Assembly (NCBI RefSeq): GCF_036456085.1
Contig: NZ_CP138632.1
Coordinates: 1,531,001-1,595,000, forward strand
DNA: 64,000 nucleotides
Source: Veillonella parvula
GTDB lineage: Bacteria; Bacillota; Negativicutes; Veillonellales; Veillonellaceae
Direction of reading: 5' to 3'
Below the pieces are notes generated by a model. It was not told where the DNA came from. It was given only the letters and a program-made list of their open reading frames with translations, and did not search any database. Shown here in pieces: positions 9,784-17,956 of the stretch (position 1 is the first letter of the stretch; each line of letters begins with the position of its first letter). The position numbers and the translations under genes are program-made.

Positions 9784-11965
9784 GAGACTCGTCTTGAACG
9801 TGACTAGTCAATGTTTCTAGTAATTTTTTCGCCGCTACTGGCAAAACTGTACCAGGGCCAAAGATAGCCACTGCGCCATGTTCGCGTAGGAATTCATAGT
9901 CCTGAGCAGGGATTACGCCGCCGATGGCAACTAAAATATCTCCACGGCCCCGCTTGTTGAGTTCCTCTACAAGTTGAGGCAATAATGTCTTATGCCCCGC
10001 CGCAAGAGAACTAAATCCGACAATATGAACGTCATTATCCACCGCATCTTGTGCTGTTTCTTCTGGAGTTTGGAACAAAGGTCCGATATCCACGTCAAAG
10101 CCCATGTCCGCGAAGGATGTCGCGATAACTTTGGCACCACGGTCATGACCGTCTTGGCCCATCTTCGCAATCATGATACGAGGACGACGACCTTCGAGTT
10201 CTTCAAAGTTATCCGCCATTTGGCGTACTTCTTTGATTACATCGTCATCTTCAAATTCGCTGGAGTATACACCGGAAATAGAGCGAATAACCGCTTTATG
10301 ACGACCGCATACCTTTTCAACAGCAAAGGAAATTTCACCCAAGGATGCACGAGCACGAGCCGCTTCAAGTGCAAGGGCAAGCAAGTTGCCTTCGCCCGAT
10401 TCTGTAGCCTTTGTGATCGCTTCAAGACAGGATTGAACCTTTTCTTCATCCCGGTTAGCACGCAATTGTTCGAGACGACGAATTTGCGCTTCCCGTACAG
10501 CCGTGTTATCTACGTCGAGGATATCCAATGGATCTTCTTTATCTAGACGATATTTATTGATACCAATAATCGCTTCACGACCGGAGTCGATACGAGCTTG
10601 GCGACGAGCAGCAGCTTCTTCGATACGCATCTTAGGAAGACCAGTATCAATCGCTTTCGCCATACCGCCAAGAGATTCGATTTCTTGAATATGACCCCAA
10701 GCGCGACGAATCAATTCATCTGTCAACGCTTCTACATAGTAGGAACCGCCCCATGGGTCGATAACCTTACATACCTTAGTTTCATCTTGGATGTAAAGCT
10801 GAGTATTACGCGCAATACGTGCGGAGAAGTCCGTAGGCAACGCAATAGCTTCGTCAAGCGCATTCGTATGTAGAGATTGCGTATGGCCCAAAGCCGCGCC
10901 CATCGCTTCCATACATGTACGAGCCACGTTGTTGAACGGATCTTGTTCTGTAAGAGACCAACCAGATGTTTGGCTATGAGTACGGAGTGCCATAGATTTA
11001 GGATTTTCAGAGCCGAAGCTATTGATAATCTTAGCCCACAACATGCGAGCTGCACGCATTTTTGCCACTTCCATGAAGTAGTTTTTGCCGATTGCCCAGA
11101 AGAAAGACAACCGTGGTGCGAACTGGTCAACATGAAGCCCCGCATTAACACCGGTACGGATATATTCGAGACCATCGGCCAATGTGTAACCTAATTCGAT
11201 ATCTGCAGTAGCGCCCGCTTCTTGCATATGGTAGCCTGAAATGGAGATACTGTTGAACTTAGGCATGTACTGGGATGTATACGCAAAGATATCACCGATA
11301 ATACGCATGGATGTAGCTGGAGGGTAAATATAGGTATTACGTACCATGAACTCTTTCAAGATATCATTTTGGATTGTACCAGCCATAACCTTTTTATCTA
11401 CACCTTGTTCTTCACCAGCCAAGATGTAGAACGCCATTACTGGCAATACGGCGCCGTTCATTGTCATGGATACGGACATTTGATCAAGAGGGATACCAGA
11501 GAATAGAATTTCCATGTCGAGGATGGAGTCTACCGCAACACCCGCTTTACCAACGTCACCTACTACACGAGGATGATCGGAATCATAACCACGGTGAGTA
11601 GCAAGGTCAAAGGCGATAGACAAACCTTTTTGGCCTGCTGCCAAGTTACGACGATAGAACGCATTGGATTCTTCCGCTGTGGAGAAACCAGCGTACTGAC
11701 GTACTGTCCAAGGACGAGTAACATACATTGTGGAATAAGGTCCACGCAAGAATGGAGGTACACCAGCCATATAGTCAAGGTGTGTCATTCCTTCATAATC
11801 CATCTCTGTATAGAGAGGTTTTAGTTGGATTTGCTCCATTGTTGTATTATATAAATCTTCAAAGCTTTTTCCTGTTTCTTTTTGAAGTTCAGCAAGCCAT
11901 GCATCGCGAGATGTTGCTGTCTGAGATCCCAAGCCAAGAGAGGAGAAGTCTGGATTTTTAAACAT
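9776..11965 (-). CDS. mutB: Methylmalonyl-CoA mutase, large (catalytic) subunit
   Basis: 729 residues. An N-terminal TIM barrel binds the CoA ester ([18 protein letters not shown] near residue 85) and a C-terminal flavodoxin-like domain binds B12 through DGHDRG at about residues 605-610, with GFSSLAAGH and GGVIPAQD downstream. The histidine of DxHxxG is the lower axial cobalt ligand. The reaction is succinyl-CoA to (R)-methylmalonyl-CoA, the entry into propionate formation in Veillonella-type lactate fermentation. It starts four bases after the mutA stop. Full length for the family. Confidence 0.97.
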   Translation of the reverse strand: MFKNPDFSSLGLGSQTATSRDAWLAELQKETGKSFEDLYNTTMEQIQLKPLYTEMDYEGMTHLDYMAGVPPFLRGPYSTMYVTRPWTVRQYAGFSTAEESNAFYRRNLAAGQKGLSIAFDLATHRGYDSDHPRVVGDVGKAGVAVDSILDMEILFSGIPLDQMSVSMTMNGAVLPVMAFYILAGEEQGVDKKVMAGTIQNDILKEFMVRNTYIYPPATSMRIIGDIFAYTSQYMPKFNSISISGYHMQEAGATADIELGYTLADGLEYIRTGVNAGLHVDQFAPRLSFFWAIGKNYFMEVAKMRAARMLWAKIINSFGSENPKSMALRTHSQTSGWSLTEQDPFNNVARTCMEAMGAALGHTQSLHTNALDEAIALPTDFSARIARNTQLYIQDETKVCKVIDPWGGSYYVEALTDELIRRAWGHIQEIESLGGMAKAIDTGLPKMRIEEAAARRQARIDSGREAIIGINKYRLDKEDPLDILDVDNTAVREAQIRRLEQLRANRDEEKVQSCLEAITKATESGEGNLLALALEAARARASLGEISFAVEKVCGRHKAVIRSISGVYSSEFEDDDVIKEVRQMADNFEELEGRRPRIMIAKMGQDGHDRGAKVIATSFADMGFDVDIGPLFQTPEETAQDAVDNDVHIVGFSSLAAGHKTLLPQLVEELNKRGRGDILVAIGGVIPAQDYEFLREHGAVAIFGPGTVLPVAAKKLLETLTSHVQDESHD

Positions 11966-11969
11966 GAGC

Positions 11970-14132
11970 TCACATCCCTTTCTTATCTTGTAACGTATTC
12001 AAGATTTCGTAACAATTTGCACGAACAGAAATGAAGTCGTCTACGCCAGCTTCACGGTATACAGGTTCTAAGTCCTTAGGAGGTGCCCCTGCTAAAATAA
12101 CCGTTACATGCGGCATAGTTTCTTTCAATTCCTTAGCGAGTGGTGGTACCAATTCTGGATAGGTATCATCTGTAGAACAGATAACAACTACATCAGCACC
12201 ACTTTCACGAGCAGCCTTCGCCGCATCAGCCGTTGTTTCATGGCCATCATTTTTGATAACTTCAAAAGCCCCTACTTCGAAGAAGCCTGTGGAGAAGTCC
12301 GCACGAGGTTTATGTTGAGGGATTGGCCCCATGTTAGCCAAGAATACCTTCACATTATCTTTCGTACGTTGTTTATAATTCTCAGTGCGCATGCGAAGTG
12401 CTTCAAACTGTTCAGTCCAGCGATGAGCTGCAATGGATTCAATCGTTTCGGAAGCAATATCGCCAGCATCTAAAGCCTTGCGGATTTGACGTATTGTTAA
12501 TTTTTGTAATGCACCGAGTTCAATAAGGCCAATCAAAGCGCCTGGCTCTGTCGTACCTGCTTCTAGGGTAGCCTGTGCTTTCACAACCGCATCTGGCTCC
12601 GCACTCGCCAAGTACTCTTCGATTTGAGCAACCCGTTTTTGACGCAATGTTTCTTGATTTTCTGGTTTTGGATCAAGCAATTCTTCAGTCATATTCGCAT
12701 ACATGTTGTTACCTACAGCCACATCTTTGCGGAATGCAAGGTTTTTGAAGCGTTCATCAAGAACTGCTTTAACTTGAGCTTGTGGATAGCCTTCTTTCAA
12801 GGCTGCTATTATACCACCTTTAGCCTCAATAGTTTGGAATTCAGCCCAAATTTTTTCGCATAATTCAGCTGCCAATGTTTCCACATACCAAGAGCCACCT
12901 ACAGGGTCCACTGGTTGACGCAACTCGAATTCAGTTTGCAACATAACTTGAATATTACGGGCAATACGGCGAGAGAAATCGTCAGCTTTGCGAATTGGTT
13001 GGTCAAATGGGGATACTTCAAGGCTATTCAAACCGCCTACAACGCCAGAGAATGCTTGTGTTGTATTGCGCAACAAGTTTACATATGGGTCGTATACAGT
13101 TTTTGTGAAAGCCGATGTTCTGCCGTGTACATGAACAGCACGGTCAGCTTCTTCGGCACCGAACGCTTCCATGATGCGCGCCCAAAGCACACGTAATGCA
13201 CGTAATTTAGCAATTTCCATGAAGAAGTTTGCACCCAAGGAGAATGTAAACATCATGCTGTTAGCAATAGTGTGAATATCGATGTTACGTTGTGCTAATT
13301 GACGCACATAGCAAACTGCTGTTGCCAATGCATACGCAACCTCTTGTACATCGTTCGCGCCACCATTAGCGTATACATCACCAGATACGAGTACAGTTTT
13401 AAGCTCTGGAGCTTGCTCTTTAGCCCATACAACAGTATGTGCCATTTCATCAAAGGCTGTATCTAAAGACATATGCAATGTACCATCTTTAGCCCAAACA
13501 CCAATAGGGTCTGCACCAACGAGACCTTTCAAGTCAGAGGTTTGTTTTTTAGATCCTTTCACCGTAGCGGCTAACATACCGAGCAAGATAGCTGCAGAAG
13601 CACCTGTTTCAATATATAAAGGATTTTCCTTTAAATTAAAGCGCTCAATCAATTGTCTACAATCATCCATAGTAGACAGAGATGTACCGCCGATACCAAC
13701 AGCTGCGCCTACTTGCACATCTTGATCATGGCGTGTTGCTTCATCAAGGCGAATATTGTGAATGGTGCCGCCTTTTACAATTTCGTATAAACTTGCATGA
13801 TTAGCATCCTTAGGAAAGGATTCGTCTACATATTGGGATACACCCCAAGAGTCTTTAATATAACCACTTGCCTTTGTGCCACGTAGGAACTCACCTGCTC
13901 CAGGATATACACCCTTTGGAATTTTTTCTCCATGCAATGCAGGCGTGTAAATTGGTTGTAACGTAATTCCCTCATAGGTTTTAGTGAACATCTTCTTGTG
14001 GAAGTCGCCACCTTTTAACGCTTTTTCAACCTCGGCCTGCCATTGTTCATACGTAGGTTTCTTAAACTCATCAAAGGATACAGGTGCTAATAAATCACGT
14101 TCAGCATCCTTTGAAGTCTTTTTGTCAGACAT
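11970..14132 (-). CDS. mutA: Methylmalonyl-CoA mutase, small subunit
   Basis: 720 residues, with the same two-domain plan as the large subunit. The C-terminal B12 domain lacks the DxHxxG cobalt-binding motif (the region reads [17 protein letters not shown]), as is normal for the non-catalytic small subunit of heterodimeric mutases. AGGAGG lies seven bases before the ATG at 14130-14132. First gene of mutA-mutB-meaB. The 5' leader is about 450 bases and contains a cobalamin riboswitch and a terminator-like hairpin, so expression is probably set by B12 supply. Confidence 0.96.
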   Translation of the reverse strand: MSDKKTSKDAERDLLAPVSFDEFKKPTYEQWQAEVEKALKGGDFHKKMFTKTYEGITLQPIYTPALHGEKIPKGVYPGAGEFLRGTKASGYIKDSWGVSQYVDESFPKDANHASLYEIVKGGTIHNIRLDEATRHDQDVQVGAAVGIGGTSLSTMDDCRQLIERFNLKENPLYIETGASAAILLGMLAATVKGSKKQTSDLKGLVGADPIGVWAKDGTLHMSLDTAFDEMAHTVVWAKEQAPELKTVLVSGDVYANGGANDVQEVAYALATAVCYVRQLAQRNIDIHTIANSMMFTFSLGANFFMEIAKLRALRVLWARIMEAFGAEEADRAVHVHGRTSAFTKTVYDPYVNLLRNTTQAFSGVVGGLNSLEVSPFDQPIRKADDFSRRIARNIQVMLQTEFELRQPVDPVGGSWYVETLAAELCEKIWAEFQTIEAKGGIIAALKEGYPQAQVKAVLDERFKNLAFRKDVAVGNNMYANMTEELLDPKPENQETLRQKRVAQIEEYLASAEPDAVVKAQATLEAGTTEPGALIGLIELGALQKLTIRQIRKALDAGDIASETIESIAAHRWTEQFEALRMRTENYKQRTKDNVKVFLANMGPIPQHKPRADFSTGFFEVGAFEVIKNDGHETTADAAKAARESGADVVVICSTDDTYPELVPPLAKELKETMPHVTVILAGAPPKDLEPVYREAGVDDFISVRANCYEILNTLQDKKGM

Positions 14133-14310
14133 ATATGTGCCTCCTTTTCAACTCGAAACCATACCGAGAAACAGCGCACCGTACCTGCGAATTGTTAGAT
14201 ATATGAATCACTCGAGCTTTATCTTATTGGACCACATCAACCTCAAAATGTGTCCATCGGTTTAATGTCTATAAAACTTGACGCATATACTCAACATCCA
14301 CTCTAAGGGC

Positions 14311-14343
14311 AATAAAAAACGTGCCACCTAAAGTGACACGTAA
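14311..14343 (-). terminator. Riboswitch-associated intrinsic terminator in the mutA leader
   Basis: On the minus strand CGTGTCAC and GTGGCACG (one G-U pair) flank a five-base loop and are followed directly by six T. It lies about 30-50 bases past the riboswitch core and about 180 bases before mutA, so it is placed to act as the expression platform. Confidence 0.8.
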
Positions 14344-14369
14344 GGTTTCTTATTGAAAGGTACACTAAA

Positions 14370-14597
14370 AAATACTGTAGCCAGCATACCCCAATCCCCT
14401 TCCTATCGCTCGTAGGTACATAACGGTGATTATCAAATAGGCAGTTCTCCTGGCTCGGGATCATCACCTCGCTTTCGCCTTCCCAGATTACTCCAGTGAC
14501 ATATATGAAAGCAGGCTCATCCTTACAGTGGCGGGACCGCATCGGCTTATACCGATTTCTCTATTAAGTCTTACGACACCTATTCTCTATATTCGTT
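14370..14597 (-). ncRNA. Cobalamin riboswitch
   Basis: Read on the minus strand, the region holds the hallmarks of the AdoCbl riboswitch in order: GGTGTCGTAAGACTTAATAG at the 5' side, the GCGGTCCCGCCACTGTAA core at about 14523-14540, and the B12 box GAGCCAGGAGAACTGCC at about 14440-14457, followed by a hairpin region for the kissing loop. It is oriented toward mutA. The divergent rarD on the other strand is not its target. The boundaries are approximate. Confidence 0.9.
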
Positions 14598-14766
14598 GTT
14601 CTAAGTCCAATATAGTGTAACAATATGCACAAAGTCAATGAACATAACATTTAATCATAAGTACCAAAACTAAAGTTATAACTGAAAATCATATGCAATA
14701 ACTAAAATGCATGAGTTAAGAATTTAAGGATTAATGATATAATAAGTACTATCACGAGGAGGCATT

Positions 14767-15663
14767 ATGGACCATACAAGTAAAAAAGGGTTAATCACAG
14801 CCCTTAGTTGTTATATAATTTGGGGCTTACTCCCTCTATATTGGGCATTATTAAACCATGTTTCACCGTATAATATACTGGCACAACGCATTATCTGGTC
14901 AGGTATTTGCATGGCGATCGTTGTATTTGGCCTACATTTTAAACAATTCAAAAAGGACTTTCAATTACTAAAAGAACAACGTTCACAACTATTCCTACTT
15001 TTAGTTGCGGCAGTCATCATCAGCGTAAACTGGTTCACCTACATTTGGGCCATCGCCAATAATCAAGTTATGAACACGAGCCTTGGCTATTACATCAACC
15101 CACTCTTCAATGTAGTATTAGGTGTCATCCTATTTAAAGAGGTTCTATCGATACCCAAAAAGCTGAGTGTCCTTATCGCTACCATCGGCATCGCCTTACT
15201 CACCTATCAAGTAGGATCCTTGCCATTAGTATCGATGATTCTCGCCGTTTCCTTCGGTCTCTATGGGGCTGTAAAAAAGAAACTGCTCATCTCTCCCTTT
15301 ACGAGCATCGCCTTTGAGGCCTGGCTATTAACACCACTAGCCTTACTATATACGACTATGGTCGATAATACCGTGTGGTCCTATTTCGGCACAGACTGGT
15401 ATACAACCATGTTGCTCATAGCCTGCGGTCTAACTACATCTGTCCCATTGGTGCTATTCTCCTATGGTGCACAGCTATTACCGCTCAATCTACTAGGCTT
15501 CTTGCAATATGTATCCCCTACCATTGCCTTGTTGCTAGCCATCTTTTACTTTGGTGAAAGCTTTGGCACACCGCAGATGATTGCCTTCAGTTGTATCTGG
15601 ATAGCCTTAGTATTATTCTCCTTATCAAGCCAAATTACAACGCGCATTAGCCTTAAAAAGTAA
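14767..15663 (+). CDS. rarD: RarD-type EamA/DMT family permease
   Basis: 298-residue inner-membrane protein with ten predicted helices, two EamA repeats. The N-terminus KGLITALSCYIIWGLLPLYW and SVNWFTYIWAIANNQVMNTSLG-type segment (about residues 87-110) are typical of RarD, named for chloramphenicol resistance though the true substrate is unknown. ACGAGGAGG precedes the ATG. It is divergent from the mutase operon and has its own terminator. Confidence 0.9.
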   Translation: MDHTSKKGLITALSCYIIWGLLPLYWALLNHVSPYNILAQRIIWSGICMAIVVFGLHFKQFKKDFQLLKEQRSQLFLLLVAAVIISVNWFTYIWAIANNQVMNTSLGYYINPLFNVVLGVILFKEVLSIPKKLSVLIATIGIALLTYQVGSLPLVSMILAVSFGLYGAVKKKLLISPFTSIAFEAWLLTPLALLYTTMVDNTVWSYFGTDWYTTMLLIACGLTTSVPLVLFSYGAQLLPLNLLGFLQYVSPTIALLLAIFYFGESFGTPQMIAFSCIWIALVLFSLSSQITTRISLKK

Positions 15664-15681
15664 TACATCTACTAATCAACT

Positions 15682-15726
15682 AAAAAGCTGTATCAAATGA
15701 CATTCTCATTTGATACAGCTTTCTTT
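15682..15726. terminator. Bidirectional terminator between rarD and the DUF3829 gene
   Basis: AAAGCTGTATCAAATGA and its exact complement with a six-base loop, T-rich on both outer sides. It serves the convergent genes. Confidence 0.88.
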
Positions 15727-15768
15727 TATATAAACGTATTAATCTAACTTATTTTAATCTAATTTATT

Positions 15769-16668
15769 TCAATCTAACTCATTCATATTGGTCGTATTCA
15801 GATTAGAAATGTAATGGTTATAGGCCTCAATCATACGATTATAGTCATTATCTTGTTTTGATCCCATATAGGTACGAATTGCACCAATCGTAGAGTTTAC
15901 AGAAGTCTTAACAGAATCATACTTAGGACTAGTAATGCCATTTGATACATCACCAATAGCTTGCAACTCTTGATTGATAGCATTTACATCTAATTGTTTT
16001 TCACTATCGATCTTTTCTAGGACCGCAGTAAGTCGCAAATGAACCTCTTGTGCTGCAGCTGCATTTTTCTTGCCTGCATCACGCAATTGTTGTAACCGTT
16101 GTTGCAAGCGGTCCGTATTGATTTTATGCATAACATTATCAAAGTCAGCATAAATAGGAACAAATTGTTCATACAATTGAACATATTTAGGACCTAATTG
16201 TTGCTCCTTAGCATAGTTATCTGTGGTATACCCTTTAGATTTATAGTATGCATCGAGCTCTTCGGCCACCGGTGTAATTTCATTCAATTTTGAAAGCAAC
16301 TTATCTAAAGGCTCCTTCATTTCATCATAAGGAATACCGGCTTGCTTAGCCTCTTCTAATTCTTTTTGTAGCTGCTTAAAGTTCGGTGCATTAAATACAG
16401 TTAAATGCTGCCCCGCTTTTAACTCATTAAGAGTTGGCGTATTCGCATAATCAAACATTACAGCCATGCGATTGTATCGGCTTACAGCTTTCACATATTG
16501 ATTAAATAACTGCACCTGATCCTGCTCAGACCGTTGCGCAATTTCCTTACGGCTCTGTTCAGTACCCTGCCATAACTCTGACATACTACAACCGCTCAAC
16601 AATAAGGGTGATGTTAATGTCGCCGCACACAACACAGCCATTACTACCCTTTTACCAAATGGTTTCAT
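15769..16668 (-). CDS. DUF3829 (YiiG-like) lipoprotein
   Basis: 299 residues. A lipoprotein signal (basic MKPFGKRVV, hydrophobic core, lipobox LLSGC at about residues 22-26) is followed by a helical domain with heptad-like Gln/Leu/Glu content, matching the DUF3829/YiiG family of extracytoplasmic lipoproteins of unknown role. The start at MKPFGKR is chosen for its AAGGAGAGG. It shares the strand with the TPR lipoprotein upstream, separated by about 185 bases, so joint transcription is possible but not shown. Confidence 0.78.
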   Translation of the reverse strand: MKPFGKRVVMAVLCAATLTSPLLLSGCSMSELWQGTEQSRKEIAQRSEQDQVQLFNQYVKAVSRYNRMAVMFDYANTPTLNELKAGQHLTVFNAPNFKQLQKELEEAKQAGIPYDEMKEPLDKLLSKLNEITPVAEELDAYYKSKGYTTDNYAKEQQLGPKYVQLYEQFVPIYADFDNVMHKINTDRLQQRLQQLRDAGKKNAAAAQEVHLRLTAVLEKIDSEKQLDVNAINQELQAIGDVSNGITSPKYDSVKTSVNSTIGAIRTYMGSKQDNDYNRMIEAYNHYISNLNTTNMNELD

Positions 16669-16852
16669 GATGAATCCTCTCCTTCCATCAATACACAACC
16701 TAATTTATACATATTAATTATATACTAATATGATTTTTATGAATAGGATTAATATATAAAGGTCATGTATCAATTTTGTCAAGCGACTAATAGAATCAGG
16801 AAACATCATTTCTACTCTAATAGTATTATTAATTGCTCAATAGATTTAAAAA

Positions 16853-17500
16853 CTATAACCCAACCAATGTTTTAAATCGCCTATTATTGTGAAAGCGTTC
16901 AAAATGGTCTTGTTCGGCTGCAACAGCTTTTACAGAAGGATCAATTTTTATAGCCTTTTCTAGCCAATCAAGGGCCTTAGTATCTTCCCCTTGGTCTGCA
17001 TAAATGGTAGCAATACCATACACAGACCAGGTGTTACTAGGGTCCTTTTCCAATACCTTTTCAAACCATTGTTTAGAATCGTTTAACTGACCTTGTAGCT
17101 TATAAACCATAGCCATATTATAGTAATTGGCCACATTATTAGGGTCTAAATCATAAGCCTTTTTAGTATCTGTCAACCCTTTAGCTACATCACCATTTAA
17201 TGCTGTTGCAAAGCCGCGTACAGAATAGGCTTCTCCGTTGTTAGCATCTTGTTTAATAGACGCAGTGGCTTCCTCTATGGCTTTCGAATACTCACCAGCA
17301 GATAAGGCTTGCTTTGCTGTAATTAGATGGTCATCTTGCTTAGTAGTCGCTTGGCTGTTTCCCGCAGCAGATGCAGAGGAACCAGTTGCAGTAGCAGAAC
17401 TAGTTGCATTTGATTCTGTTTTATTACTATTCGTATTTTGATTCAATCCACATCCCGTAAGAGCTATTATTAAAAGAAAGAAAAGCACAAATTTCTTCAT
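16853..17500 (-). CDS. TPR-repeat lipoprotein
   Basis: 215 residues. Lipobox LTGC near residue 15-18, a Ser/Thr/Asn/Ala-rich linker, then about four tetratricopeptide repeats (about residues 65-205: for example GEAYSVRGFATALNGDVAKG and NVANYYNMAMVYKLQGQL). TPRs form a protein-binding solenoid, so it is likely an envelope scaffold or assembly factor. The start MKKFVLF has GGAGAATTCTTA upstream. Partner unknown. Confidence 0.82.
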   Translation of the reverse strand: MKKFVLFFLLIIALTGCGLNQNTNSNKTESNATSSATATGSSASAAGNSQATTKQDDHLITAKQALSAGEYSKAIEEATASIKQDANNGEAYSVRGFATALNGDVAKGLTDTKKAYDLDPNNVANYYNMAMVYKLQGQLNDSKQWFEKVLEKDPSNTWSVYGIATIYADQGEDTKALDWLEKAIKIDPSVKAVAAEQDHFERFHNNRRFKTLVGL

Positions 17501-17549
17501 TAAGAATTCTCCGATCATTAATTATATACAAGACTCCTTAGCATGATGA

Positions 17550-17579
17550 TATAATATTAAATACCTCCCGAAAGGAGGT
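17550..17579 (+). promoter_or_regulatory. Promoter and RBS-sequestering hairpin of the small toxin
   Basis: A perfect -10 TATAAT at 17550-17555 (weak -35) would start RNA at about 17562. The first bases, ACCTCC, pair with GGAGGT just before the start codon through a five-base loop. The Shine-Dalgarno is therefore hidden in the full-length RNA, a feature known from type I toxin mRNAs. Confidence 0.6.
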
Positions 17580-17585
17580 GGTATA

Positions 17586-17693
17586 TTGCAGGAGCTGTTT
17601 TATGCACTCTGGGGCACCTTGCTTGCCCCTATTATTGTTGCCTTAGTTGTAACTACCTACAGCTACTGGCTTAACAATAAAAACAAAAAATAA
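17586..17693 (+). CDS. Fst/PepA1-like type I toxin, 35 residues
   Basis: Short ORF starting with TTG seven bases after GGAGG: MQELFYALWGTLLAPIIVAL, then a tail with SYWLNNKNKK. One membrane helix with a LAPIIVALVV core, an aromatic-Trp-Leu YWL boundary and a charged Asn/Lys tail is the Fst/Ldr/PepA1 pattern (PepA1 of Staphylococcus also has APV..G and SYWL). Such peptides insert in the inner membrane. A strong terminator follows at 17698-17732. A candidate antisense RNA lies opposite the 3' end. Activity is inference; the call rests on pattern. Confidence 0.68.
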   Translation: MQELFYALWGTLLAPIIVALVVTTYSYWLNNKNKK

Positions 17694-17697
17694 GCAA

Positions 17698-17732
17698 GAA
17701 AAAGGACGAGCTGCCACTCGTCCTTTTTTTTG
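17698..17732. terminator. Terminator of the small toxin gene
   Basis: AAAGGACGAG and CTCGTCCTTT around a short loop, followed by a run of eight T on the plus strand and an A/T-rich run on the minus, so it can serve convergent transcripts. Confidence 0.85.
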
Positions 17733-17768
17733 GTTATATTGCAGGTAATTTCATACACTCTACTACCT
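17700..17768 (-). ncRNA. Candidate antisense antitoxin RNA
   Basis: On the minus strand a TATACT -10 lies at 17775-17780 and points into the toxin terminator, predicting a ~70-base RNA that overlaps the toxin mRNA 3' end. A CTACCTACG near its start resembles ATACCTCCC at the toxin 5' end (a direct repeat on the DNA), as in Fst-type par loci. The -35 is weak. Hypothesis only. Confidence 0.35.
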
Positions 17769-17956
17769 ACGTTTAGTATACCACATTTCTTAGAAAAATA
17801 AAGAATTAGCAATAAATCTCATAAAATCCCTAAAAAACTATTACTAATTTTAACATAATTTGCGAGCAATATTAAAGCAACATTAATATAAACTACCAGT
17901 TACTTTAGCATAAACTACTAGCAACGTTAACGTAAATAGCAATAGATATACAAGAC

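Noticed and set aside
14303-14542. 79-codon minus-strand ORF upstream of mutA
   Set aside because: It lies wholly inside the cobalamin riboswitch and its terminator; the conserved RNA motifs explain the sequence.
14360-14767. Cobalamin riboswitch as a regulator of rarD
   Set aside because: All conserved motifs and the terminator read on the minus strand, away from rarD.
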